DNA from: Phytomonospora endophytica
GTDB lineage: Bacteria > Actinomycetota > Actinomycetes > Mycobacteriales > Micromonosporaceae
NCBI RefSeq assembly: GCF_014202425.1
Contig: NZ_JACHGT010000005.1
Location: 460,544 to 524,543 of the forward strand
Direction: 5' to 3'
Length of the DNA: 64,000 bases
The translations under genes were made by a program, and so were the position numbers. The notes beneath the pieces are model-generated. The model was not told where the DNA came from and ran no database searches. It worked only from the letters and a program-made list of their open reading frames with translations. The number at the start of each line of letters is the position of its first letter. The first letter of the stretch is position 1. Of the stretch, positions 24,910 through 33,459 are shown one piece after another.

Positions 24910-25823
24910 CAACGCTCAACGAAGAGCTGCCACTGGCGCGCAAGAAGCGCCTGTCCCATAACAGGTACGCGTACTTCCTCGTCCTCCCCGCCCTCGCGCC
25001 GGTGCTCATCCTGTCGGTCGTGCCGCTGCTCAACGGCATCTACCTCGGCTTCACCGACGCCCGCGCCGGACTCAACCAGACCACCCACTTCACCGGGATC
25101 GAGAACTACACCGAACTGCTGTCCAACGACCTGTTCTGGGCCTCGTTCAAGATCGGCCTGATCTGGGCCTTCAGCGTCACGATCCTGCAGTTCCTGGCCG
25201 CCCTCGGCCTCGCCCTGCTGCTCAACCTGAACCTGCGCCTCCAGTGGCTGACCCGCACCCTCGCGCTGGTGCCCTGGGCGATGCCGCCGGTGATCGTCGG
25301 CATCATGTGGCAACTCGTCTACCACCCCGACGCCGGCCTGGTCAACGAGGCGCTCTACCGCGTCGGCATGGGCGACCTGGCCACGAACTGGCTCGGCGAC
25401 TTCAGCACCGCCCTGCCCGCGGTCATCGTCGTCGGCGTGTGGGCCGGGATGCCGCAGACGACCGTCGTGCTCCTCGCCGGACTCCAGGGCGTGCCCGCCG
25501 AACTCAACGAGGCCGCCGCCGTCGACGGCGCGAGCACCTGGCGCCGCTTCTGGAGCATCACGCTCCCGCAACTGCGGCCGGTGATCGTGGCGATCACCTC
25601 GCTGGACTTCATCTGGAACTTCAACTCCTTCGGCCTGGTCTACGTCCTGACCACCGGCGGGCCCGGCGGCAAGACGATGCTGCCGATGCTCTTCGCCTAC
25701 GAGGAGGCCTTCAAGTTCGGCCACTTCGGGACCGCCGCGGCGATGGGCAACGTCATGGTCCTGATCATCGTCGTCCTCCTGTTCTTCTACCTGCGCCGCC
25801 GGATGCGGGAGGTCAACGCATGA
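24906..25823 (+). CDS. Carbohydrate ABC transporter permease (MalF type)
   Basis: The 305-residue integral membrane protein has six predicted membrane segments. The EAA loop that docks on the ATPase is LNEAAAVDGASTWRRFWSITLPQL. It is the first of two permease subunits of a CUT1-type importer. It starts with ATG 24906 overlapping the small upstream frame and ends with an ATGA overlap with the second permease. No ATPase gene is present in the operon, so a shared MsiK-like ATPase encoded elsewhere is likely, as is usual in actinomycetes. Confidence 0.9.
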   Translation: MTTLNEELPLARKKRLSHNRYAYFLVLPALAPVLILSVVPLLNGIYLGFTDARAGLNQTTHFTGIENYTELLSNDLFWASFKIGLIWAFSVTILQFLAALGLALLLNLNLRLQWLTRTLALVPWAMPPVIVGIMWQLVYHPDAGLVNEALYRVGMGDLATNWLGDFSTALPAVIVVGVWAGMPQTTVVLLAGLQGVPAELNEAAAVDGASTWRRFWSITLPQLRPVIVAITSLDFIWNFNSFGLVYVLTTGGPGGKTMLPMLFAYEEAFKFGHFGTAAAMGNVMVLIIVVLLFFYLRRRMREVNA

Positions 25824-26656
25824 ACCGCTCCAAACCGCTCACCCGCGCCCTGCAGTACCTCGCGCTCCTCGGGTACATCGCCTTCCTCGCCTTCCCCCTG
25901 CTGTGGATGCTCTCCACGTCGTTCAAGACCCCGCAGGAGGTCGTCGAACTCCACCCGAGCCTCATTCCCCGCGAACCGACCCTCGACAACTACACCAGCG
26001 CCTTCGAACAGCAGCACCTGGCGCGCGCGGCCTGGAACAGCCTCCAGGTCTCCGTCGGTTCGGCGGTCCTCACCGTCGTCATCGCGCTCCCGGCCGCCTA
26101 CGCCCTCGCCCGGGTCCGCAGCAGGATCAACACCCTGGCGACCGCGTGGATCCTGCTGTCCCAGCTGTTCCCGTTCATCCTGCTGGTCATCCCGCTGTTC
26201 ATCATCCTCAAGGGCGCGAGCCTGACCAACAGCCTCTTCGGGCTGATCCTGGTCTACGTCACCTGGTCGCTGCCCTTCGCGCTGTGGATGCTCCAGGGCT
26301 TCGTCCGCGGCATCCCCCGCGAACTGGAGGAGGCCGCGGCGATGGACGGCGCGTCGAGATTCCAGACCCTCTGGCGGATCGTCGCCCCGCTGCTCGCCCC
26401 CGGCGTCGTCGCGGTGACCCTGTTCGCCTTCATCAGCTCCTGGAACGAGTTCTTCTTCGCCCTGGTGCTCCTCAAACGACCCGAACTGGCCACGCTTCCG
26501 CTGGAACTCGCCAAGTTCGTCGGCATCGAGGGGATCGCGCGGCTCGGGCCACTGGCCGCCGGATCGCTCATGGCGACCGTACCCAGCCTGATCTTCTTCG
26601 CGTTCCTGCAACGCCGGCTCACCTCCGGCGGCCTCGCCGGCGCCGTCAAAGGCTGA
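25820..26656 (+). CDS. Carbohydrate ABC transporter permease (MalG type)
   Basis: The 278-residue membrane protein has six hydrophobic segments. The EAA motif is LEEAAAMDGASRFQTLWRIVAPLL, and SSWNEFFFALVL is typical of the MalG branch. ATG 25820 overlaps the stop of the first permease. It pairs with that permease and the lipoprotein at 26697 to form the importer. Confidence 0.9.
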   Translation: MNRSKPLTRALQYLALLGYIAFLAFPLLWMLSTSFKTPQEVVELHPSLIPREPTLDNYTSAFEQQHLARAAWNSLQVSVGSAVLTVVIALPAAYALARVRSRINTLATAWILLSQLFPFILLVIPLFIILKGASLTNSLFGLILVYVTWSLPFALWMLQGFVRGIPRELEEAAAMDGASRFQTLWRIVAPLLAPGVVAVTLFAFISSWNEFFFALVLLKRPELATLPLELAKFVGIEGIARLGPLAAGSLMATVPSLIFFAFLQRRLTSGGLAGAVKG

Positions 26657-26696
26657 CCCCCCACCACCCCCAGAGATACACACCAAGGAGTTCGCA

Positions 26697-27986
26697 ATGA
26701 AGCGCCTCACCCCCCGCAAAGTCGCGGCGGTGGCCCTGGCCGCCACCATGGCGGTCGGTTCGCTGACCGCCTGCGGCAGCGGCGACGACTCGGCCGACGG
26801 CCCGGTCAAGCTGCGCTTTCTGAGCCTGGCCTGGCAGGAAGCCTCCGTCGCGGCCAACCAGAAGCTCGTCAACGACTGGAACGCCGCCCACAGCGACATC
26901 CAGATCGAGTACGTACAGGGCTCCTGGGACTCGGTGCACGACCAGCTGCTCACCTCCTTCGAAGGCGGCGACGCGCCCGACATCATCCACTACGAGGCCG
27001 CCCTCTCCGGGCAGTTCGCGCAGATGGGGTACCTCGCCGACCTCAAGGACATCGTCCCCGCCGACCTGAAGGGTGAGATCGGCCAGAACGTCTGGGACAC
27101 CGTCACCACCCCCGACGGCGCCGTCTTCGGCGTGCCGTTCCTGCTGGAGTCGCAGGTCGTCATCGCCAACAAGAAGCTCCTCGACGAGGCCTCGATCCCC
27201 GTCCCCACCGCCGACGCGCCGTGGACCTGGGACGAGTTCGCCGTCAACGCCAAGAAGCTCACCAAGGGCGACACCTTCGGGACCGCCTGGCCGCTCAAGC
27301 AGCCCGTCAACCGCGTGCTGAACCTCGGCCTCAACTACGACGGCAAGTACTTCCAGAACACCGACGGCAAGAACTCCGTCGTCTTCGGCCCCGCCGAGCA
27401 GGAAGTCCCGCGCCGCATCCACGACATGGTCTACACCGACAAGTCGGCCGCCCCCGACGCCCTCGGCATGGGCGGCACCGACCCCCTGCCCGGCTTCTTC
27501 GGCGGCAAGTACGCCATGCTCCCCGGCTCGATCTACCTGCGCCAGCAGATGGTCGAGCAGGCCCCCGAAGGCTTCGAGTGGGTCACCCTCCCGCCGCTGA
27601 AGGGCCTGAGCCAGAACCAGTCGGCCAACCCGCAGACCCTGTCCATCTCCGAGGCCTCGGAGCACAAGGACGAGGCCATGCAGTTCATGGCGAACTTCCT
27701 GTCCCCGGCCAACCAGGCCGAACTCGCCAAGGGCGACTGGCTGATCCCGACCGGCAAGACCGCCGGTGAGCAGCTCGTCGCCTCCACCGAGGGCAAGGAC
27801 GGCTGGGACGTCGCCGTCGCCAGCGCGAACTCGCTGGTCCTGGCCCCCTTCCAGACCGTCCCGGAGTTCTCCGAGTGGAAGTCGAAGATCGCCACCCCGG
27901 CCTTCCAGGAGTACTTCGCCGACACCATCACCCTCGACGAACTCGGCAAGAGACTCGTCGACGGCGGCGCGGACATCATCAAATGA
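26697..27986 (+). CDS. Extracellular sugar-binding lipoprotein (ABC importer)
   Basis: The 429-residue solute-binding protein has a lipoprotein signal with lipobox LTAC (Cys26). The mature part is a family-1 sugar-binding fold: VKLRFLSLAWQEASVAANQKLVNDWN, GGDAPDIIHYEAALSGQFA, and AMQFMANFLSP near the C-terminus. It would deliver the substrate to the two permeases upstream. An AAGGAG ribosome-binding site precedes the ATG. The ligand is unknown; the downstream enzymes suggest a pentose-containing or glycoside-like solute. Confidence 0.9.
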   Translation: MKRLTPRKVAAVALAATMAVGSLTACGSGDDSADGPVKLRFLSLAWQEASVAANQKLVNDWNAAHSDIQIEYVQGSWDSVHDQLLTSFEGGDAPDIIHYEAALSGQFAQMGYLADLKDIVPADLKGEIGQNVWDTVTTPDGAVFGVPFLLESQVVIANKKLLDEASIPVPTADAPWTWDEFAVNAKKLTKGDTFGTAWPLKQPVNRVLNLGLNYDGKYFQNTDGKNSVVFGPAEQEVPRRIHDMVYTDKSAAPDALGMGGTDPLPGFFGGKYAMLPGSIYLRQQMVEQAPEGFEWVTLPPLKGLSQNQSANPQTLSISEASEHKDEAMQFMANFLSPANQAELAKGDWLIPTGKTAGEQLVASTEGKDGWDVAVASANSLVLAPFQTVPEFSEWKSKIATPAFQEYFADTITLDELGKRLVDGGADIIK

Positions 27987-28041
27987 CCGTGCCGACTCGT
28001 TCCGTGAGCCAGCCCAACGTCCCCTTTGGAGGGAACGCATC

Positions 28042-29196
28042 GTGACCAGTGCCGCATTGGTGGACAGGTCGACCGGCTGCCTCGTCGGCGCCGCCGTGGG
28101 CGATGCCCTCGGCGGCGCCACCGAAGGCGCCCTCCCCGAACAGATCAAGGCCCGCTTCGGCGGATGGGTCGACGGCGTCGTCGGCCCCTTCCACGAGGAC
28201 TGGAGGACGGCGAGGCCCACCGCGCCGTACCACAAGGGCGACGGTCACATCACCGACGACACCTTGATGACGCACGCCCTGATCCGCGTGTACGCCGTCC
28301 GCCGGGACCACCTCGACGCCTTCGACATCGCCGACCACCTGGTCCCCGACCTCATCGGCCACCGCGTCTACATCCCCGACATGGAGCGCGAGGCCGTCAC
28401 CCTGCACCGGCTCGCCCTCGCCGAGCGGCACCTCGTCGCGCGCCTGTTCCACGCCCACGCCGACCCGCGTGAGGCCGGCGTCGGCAACATCGTCAACTGC
28501 GGTGCGGCGATGTACATGGCGCCGGTCGGGATCGTCAACGCCGGCAACCCCGCCGGGGCCTACGCCGAGGCGATCGAGATCTCCGGCACGCACCAGGCCA
28601 GTTACGGCCGCGAGGCCGCCGGCGTCTTCGCCGCCGCGGTCGCCGAGGCCATGACACCCGGCGCGGACCCGGCGTCCGTCGTGGAGGCGGCCCTGTCGGT
28701 CGCCAAGGACGGCACCCGGGCCGCCATCGAAGCGGTCCGCGACGCCGTCGCCGGCAAGACCGACTGCCTGGAGTCCATCGGCGACCTGCGACGGGCGATC
28801 GCGCCCTTCGACACCGTCGGCGAGGAGTACCGCAACCCTGGTCTGGGTGCCCGCCGCCCGAGCCGCCTGCACACCATCGAGGAGCTCCCGGCCGCGCTCG
28901 GGATGCTGCTCATCGCCGACGGCGACTTCGCCAAGGCCGTTCTCGGTTCGGTGAACTACGGCCGCGACGCCGACTCGACCGCCACCATGGCCGGTGCCCT
29001 CGCCGGTGCCCTCAACGGCTCCAAGGCCGTCCCGACCGACTGGTCGGACAAGGTCGCCGAGGCCAGCCGCGTCGACCTGGTCGCACCGGCCGTCGCGCTC
29101 GCGGAGGTCGCCACCGAGATCTTCGCCGCCGACGAAAGCCGCTGGCGGACGCGCGCCGGGCGCTTCGCCGCGCTGGCCGAGGCCGCGGGGGACTAG
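28042..29196 (+). CDS. ADP-ribosylglycohydrolase (DraG/ARH) family protein 1
   Basis: The 384-residue all-helical protein has the binuclear Mg site motifs of the DraG/ARH fold: GDALGGATEG near residue 19, DDT at 72-74 in ITDDTLMTHAL, and GRDADSTATMAGALAG with Asp309 and Asp311. Known relatives remove ADP-ribose from proteins or hydrolyse ADP-ribosyl linkages, but many catabolic homologues have no defined substrate. GTG at 28042 has GGAGGG eight bases before it. It lies after a sugar importer and before a ribokinase, suggesting that it hydrolyses an imported N- or O-riboside-like compound rather than regulating nitrogenase. Confidence 0.85.
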   Translation: MTSAALVDRSTGCLVGAAVGDALGGATEGALPEQIKARFGGWVDGVVGPFHEDWRTARPTAPYHKGDGHITDDTLMTHALIRVYAVRRDHLDAFDIADHLVPDLIGHRVYIPDMEREAVTLHRLALAERHLVARLFHAHADPREAGVGNIVNCGAAMYMAPVGIVNAGNPAGAYAEAIEISGTHQASYGREAAGVFAAAVAEAMTPGADPASVVEAALSVAKDGTRAAIEAVRDAVAGKTDCLESIGDLRRAIAPFDTVGEEYRNPGLGARRPSRLHTIEELPAALGMLLIADGDFAKAVLGSVNYGRDADSTATMAGALAGALNGSKAVPTDWSDKVAEASRVDLVAPAVALAEVATEIFAADESRWRTRAGRFAALAEAAGD

Positions 29197-30557
29197 TGCG
29201 CATCACCTGGATCCAGCCAGAGGACCTGGTTCCCCACGCGCTGGCCACCGCCCGTCTCGACGGGCACGGTGCCAGCGCCGACGCCGTCGAGCGTCGCTGG
29301 ACCGCGGCCGGGGGCGCCGCGGTCCCGCCGCCCAAGGGCGCCTCGCCGGTGGAGGCCGCACCCGAGCTGCGGGCGCTGGCCGCTGTCCTGCTCGCCGAGC
29401 TGGACGCCGTGCAGGCGGCGGACCGGCCCGGCGAGCCGTCGGGCCTCGACGAGATCGCCGCCGGGTGGTCCTTCGGCGAGTCGTCCGGGCGGCCGGCGGG
29501 CACGACCCTCGACCGGCTGCACGGCGCCTGGCTGGGCCGTGCCGTCGGCTGCGTGCTCGGCAAGCCCGTCGAAGGGCTGCCGCGTGAGGGGATCGAGGAG
29601 ATCCTGCGGGCCACGGACTCGTGGCCGCTGTCGGGCTACTTCACCGCCGTGGGACTGCCCTCGGACGTGGCCGCGCGGCGGCCGTGGAACCGGCGCAGCA
29701 AGGCCACCAGCCTCGCCGAGAACATCGACGGGATGCCCGAGGACGACGACCTCAACTACCCGTTGATGGCCCTGCTCCTGCTGGAGGAGAAGGGCGGCGC
29801 GATCACCCCGGAGGCGGTGGCGCAGTCCTGGCTGGACCTGCTTCCGGCCGGGCGGACCTTCACCGCCGAGCGGGTGGCCTACCGCAACCTGCTGTCGGGT
29901 CTCGTTCCGCCGGCGACCGCGACGACGGGAAACCCCTTCGCGGAATGGATCGGCGCGCAGATCCGCACCGACGTGTACGGGTGGGCGCATCCGGGCGACC
30001 CGGCGACGGCGGCGTCCCTGGCCTACCGGGACGCGGTCGTCAGCCACGTCCGCAACGGCGTCTACGGCGCGATGTTCGCCGCCGCGATGGGCGCGGCGGC
30101 GGTGGCATCGTCCACTGTGGACGACGTGCTCGACGCCGGGATCGGCGTGCTGCCACCGGAGTCGCGCATCGCCGTCGCGGTTCGTGAGGCCCGGGAGCTG
30201 GCGTCGTCGGAGGCGGACTGGGCGAAGGTCCTCGACGTGCTCCACGAACGGCACGGGCACCTGCACTGGGTCCACGTCGTGAACAACGCCGCACTGGTCA
30301 CGGCCGCGCTGGTGCACGGGCGCGGGGACTTCGAGGCGACGATCTGCGCCACGGTGACCGGTGGCTGGGACACCGACTCCAACGGCGCCACGGTCGGCGG
30401 GATCCTGGGCGCGCTGCTCGGGGCCGAAGCCCTGCCGGAGCGCTGGACGGCGCCCTTGCGCAACCGTCTGGCCACCTCCATCCCGGGCCTCGACGGCATC
30501 GGCTTCGACGTCCTCGCCGAGCGGACTCTCGCGCTGGTGCCGGGCAAGGCAGAGTGA
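29196..30557 (+). CDS. ADP-ribosylglycohydrolase (DraG/ARH) family protein 2
   Basis: The 453-residue protein has a ~105-residue N-terminal extension that does not match the family core. The ARH fold follows: GAWLGRAVGCVLGKPVEG near 109, PEDDDLNYPL with acidic residues 182-185 in place of the usual DDT, and TGGWDTDSNGATVGGILGAL with Asp392 and Asp394. The metal site seems retained. GTG at 29196 overlaps the previous stop by one base (TAGTG). Having two divergent paralogues in tandem suggests two linkages or two steps on the same substrate. Confidence 0.83.
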   Translation: MRITWIQPEDLVPHALATARLDGHGASADAVERRWTAAGGAAVPPPKGASPVEAAPELRALAAVLLAELDAVQAADRPGEPSGLDEIAAGWSFGESSGRPAGTTLDRLHGAWLGRAVGCVLGKPVEGLPREGIEEILRATDSWPLSGYFTAVGLPSDVAARRPWNRRSKATSLAENIDGMPEDDDLNYPLMALLLLEEKGGAITPEAVAQSWLDLLPAGRTFTAERVAYRNLLSGLVPPATATTGNPFAEWIGAQIRTDVYGWAHPGDPATAASLAYRDAVVSHVRNGVYGAMFAAAMGAAAVASSTVDDVLDAGIGVLPPESRIAVAVREARELASSEADWAKVLDVLHERHGHLHWVHVVNNAALVTAALVHGRGDFEATICATVTGGWDTDSNGATVGGILGALLGAEALPERWTAPLRNRLATSIPGLDGIGFDVLAERTLALVPGKAE

Positions 30558-30562
30558 GGCGC

Positions 30563-31474
30563 ATGAGCCTTGAAGTGACCGTGGTCGGCAGCGTCAACAT
30601 GGACCTCGTCGCCACCGCACCGACCCTGCCCGCGCCGGGGGAGACCGTGCTGGGGCATGGATTCAGCACCGTTCCGGGCGGCAAGGGCGCCAATCAGGCC
30701 GTCGCCGCCGCCAGGGCCGGGGGGCGTACCGCCTTCATCGGCGCCGTCGGCTCCGACGGCTTCGGCGCCGAGCTGCGGTCGGCGCTGGAGCTGTCCGGCC
30801 TCGACACCGACGGCCTGCGCACGGTGCCGGGCCCTTCGGGCGTCGCGCTGATCGCCGTCGACGACGCCGGTGAGAACAGCATCGTCGTGGCCCCGGGCGC
30901 CAACGGCGAGCTGAAGCACCTGACCGTGGAGGACCGCGGCCGCATCGGCGCGGCCTCGGTCCTGGTCTGCCAGCTGGAGGTGCCGCTGCTGGCCGTGCTG
31001 GAGGCGGCCCGTGCGGCCCACGACGCCGGCACCCGCGTGATCTTGAACGCCGCTCCGGCACGCGCGCTGCCGCCGGAGCTACTGTCCCTTGTAGACCTTC
31101 TGGTGGTCAACGAGGGGGAGGCCGCGATGCTGGCGAGTGTCGAGGGGGGCGATCCGGCCGAGCTGGCCGCCGCGCTCCTGACGACCGTCCCGCACGTGGT
31201 CTTGACCCTCGGCGGTGCCGGATCCCGTTACGCGGCACGTGATCGCGAGCAGGTCGCGATCGACGCGCCCAAGGTCGACGTGGTCGACACGACCGCCGCC
31301 GGGGACTCCTTCACCGGCGCCCTCGCGGTCGCCTGGGCCGAGGGCCGCGACCTGCCCGACGCCTGCCGCTGGGCGAGCGCCGCCGGGGGAGTGACCGTTC
31401 AGCGGCCCGGCGCCACCAGTGCGCTGCCCGGCCGAGCCGAGATCGACGAGTTGTACGAGGTGACCTACCGGTGA
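30563..31474 (+). CDS. rbsK: Ribokinase (PfkB family sugar kinase)
   Basis: The 303-residue PfkB kinase starts with the ribokinase pattern VTVVGSVNMDLVATAPTLPAPGETV. It has the sugar-binding GGKGANQAVAAARAG and the C-terminal signature DTTAAGDSFTGALAVA, with the catalytic Asp near residue 248. It would phosphorylate ribose, or a similar sugar freed by the two glycohydrolases, using ATP. ATG 30563 is used; a GTG at 30554 overlapping the previous stop would add three residues. The gene ends with a GTGA overlap into the next frame. Confidence 0.85.
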   Translation: MSLEVTVVGSVNMDLVATAPTLPAPGETVLGHGFSTVPGGKGANQAVAAARAGGRTAFIGAVGSDGFGAELRSALELSGLDTDGLRTVPGPSGVALIAVDDAGENSIVVAPGANGELKHLTVEDRGRIGAASVLVCQLEVPLLAVLEAARAAHDAGTRVILNAAPARALPPELLSLVDLLVVNEGEAAMLASVEGGDPAELAAALLTTVPHVVLTLGGAGSRYAARDREQVAIDAPKVDVVDTTAAGDSFTGALAVAWAEGRDLPDACRWASAAGGVTVQRPGATSALPGRAEIDELYEVTYR

Positions 31475-33459
31475 GTTTCAATCCGTACGTTCCGCGGCCG
31501 ATCGACCGTCCGGCGCGGGTGCCGCTCGACGGTACGGATCTGCGCGTCCTCGACGACGCCAAGATCTTCGCCGTGCCGGAGGACCCCGCCGAGTGGCCGG
31601 CCTGGCGGGCCGCGCTGAGCCGGTGGCGGACGGAGGCCGTCGAGCGGATCGGTTACGACGACGAGCTTTACGCGCGGCCCGAGTTCGACTGGGTCGCGAG
31701 CAACTACGTGGTGTGCCTGGCCTGGTTGTGGGACGAGCTGCTCTACGACCACGCCGAGGGCCGTTTCACCCCCGAGCGTTTCTGCGAGGTCGCCGAGCGC
31801 GACTTCGGTGGTTTCGACGGCGTCGTGCTCTGGCACGCCTACCCCGTCATCGGTGTCGACGACCGCAACCAGTTCGACTTCTACCGGCAGGTTCCCGAGC
31901 TGCCGGGTCTGGTGGCGGCCTTCCAGGCGCGCGGTGTGCGCGTCTTCGTGGACTACAACCCCTGGGACGTCGGCACTCGGCGTGAGGCCGTCGACGACGT
32001 CGCCGCGGTCGCCGAGATCGTCGAGTGGCTGGGCGTCGACGGCGTCTTCCTGGACACGATGAAGGAGGGCGGCACGGTCCTGCGCGAGGCGCTCGACGCC
32101 GTCCGTCCCGGGGTGGCCCTGGAAGGCGAGTCGCGGCTGCCGCTGGAGCGCGTGTGCGACCACCCGATGTCGTGGGCGCAGTGGTTCGCCGACAGCGAGG
32201 TCCCCGGGGTGCTGCGGTCGCGCTGGTTCGAGCCGCGCCACATGCCGCACCACACCCGCCGCTGGCACCGCGACCACTCCGGTGAGCTGCACTCGGCCTG
32301 GCTGAACGGTGCCGGGATGCTGGTGTGGGAGAGCGTCTTCGGTTCCTGGGTGGGCTGGAACGACCGCGACAAGGGTCTGCTGCGCGCCATGCGCCGGGTC
32401 TGGAACGGTTACGCGGCCTGGCTGCGCGACGGTGGCTGGACGCCCCTCGCCGACCATCCGGGTGACGGGATCGGCGTGTACGCCTCGCGCTGGGATCACC
32501 TCGACACTCCGATGTGGACGGTCGCGAACACCGGTGCCGCGCACGACGGGCCGTGGCTGGTGACCGACGAGCGGCCCGGTCACCGCTGGTACGAGCTGAC
32601 CACGGGCACCGAACTGACCCCGGTCGCGCTGGGGGACGGTCGCGTCGCGGTCGGCGGGCCGATCGAGGGGGGCGGCGTCGCCGCGGTCCTCGCCAGCCCG
32701 GTGCCGGTGATCCTGCCGGTGCACGAGACCGGTCCGGTCGACACGACCTATCCGCGGCGCTCGGCGGTGCGGACCCCCGCGCCGCGCGCGATCCGCGAGA
32801 CCGTCCCCAGTGGAATGTCGGTTGTGGACGGTGGCGCGCGGGAACTGACCGTCCGCTACCGGCTGCGGGAGACCGGCCTGTACGGCGAGGTCCCCTACGT
32901 CGACGAGTGGAAGCCGCTGCCTCCGCGCCTGCACAACACCCACCGCCTCATCCGGCCGGTGACCTTCACGCGCCACGCCATCGCCGCCCGCGAGGTCACC
33001 AACGCCGAATACGCCGACTTCCTCGCCGACACCGGCTACCGGCCCGTGCGTTCCGAGCGCCTGTGCGACCACTGGTCGGACGACCGGCCCCCGGCCGGCC
33101 GCGAGAACGAGGCGGTCACCCACGTCGACCTCGCCGACGCCCGCGCCTACGCCGCCTGGGCCGGTCTGCGCCTGCCCACCGAGGACGAGTGGCAGGCCGC
33201 CGCCGAGGACGGCCTGCTCGACCTCGACGGCCCGCGCGTGTGGAACTGGACCGAGAGCGAGCACACCGACGGGCGCACCCGCTTCGCGATCCTCAAAGGC
33301 GGCGCCGACTACGCCGCCGAAGGCTCCGACTGGTACCTCGACGGCGGCCCGCAGCCGCCCGAGGTCAGCGTGAAGTTCCTGATCCCCGGCGCCGGGCTCG
33401 CCCGCTCCTCCTCGATCGGTTTCCGTTGCGCCGCCGACCTTCCGGAGGACGCACGGTGA
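31471..33459 (+). CDS. Glycosidase-like TIM-barrel protein fused to an FGE-like domain
   Basis: The 662-residue cytoplasmic protein (no signal peptide) has two parts. The N-terminal ~330 residues look like a glycoside-hydrolase-type barrel: FDGVVLWHAYPVIGVDD, GVRVFVDYNPWDVGTR, WLGVDGVFLDTMKEGG, then LNGAGMLVWESVFG. The family was not identified. Residues about 455-655 are a formylglycine-generating-enzyme/SUMF1-type fold: PVTFTRHAIAAREVTNAEYADFL, ARAYAAWAGLRLPTEDEWQAAAED, VWNWTESE, and SSSIGFRCAAD. The active-site Cys pair of true FGE is missing in the ILKGGADYAAEGSDWY segment. It is translationally coupled to the ribokinase and CoA-transferase genes. Its function is unknown. Confidence 0.72.
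   Translation: MSFNPYVPRPIDRPARVPLDGTDLRVLDDAKIFAVPEDPAEWPAWRAALSRWRTEAVERIGYDDELYARPEFDWVASNYVVCLAWLWDELLYDHAEGRFTPERFCEVAERDFGGFDGVVLWHAYPVIGVDDRNQFDFYRQVPELPGLVAAFQARGVRVFVDYNPWDVGTRREAVDDVAAVAEIVEWLGVDGVFLDTMKEGGTVLREALDAVRPGVALEGESRLPLERVCDHPMSWAQWFADSEVPGVLRSRWFEPRHMPHHTRRWHRDHSGELHSAWLNGAGMLVWESVFGSWVGWNDRDKGLLRAMRRVWNGYAAWLRDGGWTPLADHPGDGIGVYASRWDHLDTPMWTVANTGAAHDGPWLVTDERPGHRWYELTTGTELTPVALGDGRVAVGGPIEGGGVAAVLASPVPVILPVHETGPVDTTYPRRSAVRTPAPRAIRETVPSGMSVVDGGARELTVRYRLRETGLYGEVPYVDEWKPLPPRLHNTHRLIRPVTFTRHAIAAREVTNAEYADFLADTGYRPVRSERLCDHWSDDRPPAGRENEAVTHVDLADARAYAAWAGLRLPTEDEWQAAAEDGLLDLDGPRVWNWTESEHTDGRTRFAILKGGADYAAEGSDWYLDGGPQPPEVSVKFLIPGAGLARSSSIGFRCAADLPEDAR

Noticed and set aside
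28042..30557. Nitrogenase-type DraG regulation
   Set aside because: No nif or draT genes are in the window, and the neighbours are sugar uptake and catabolic genes.
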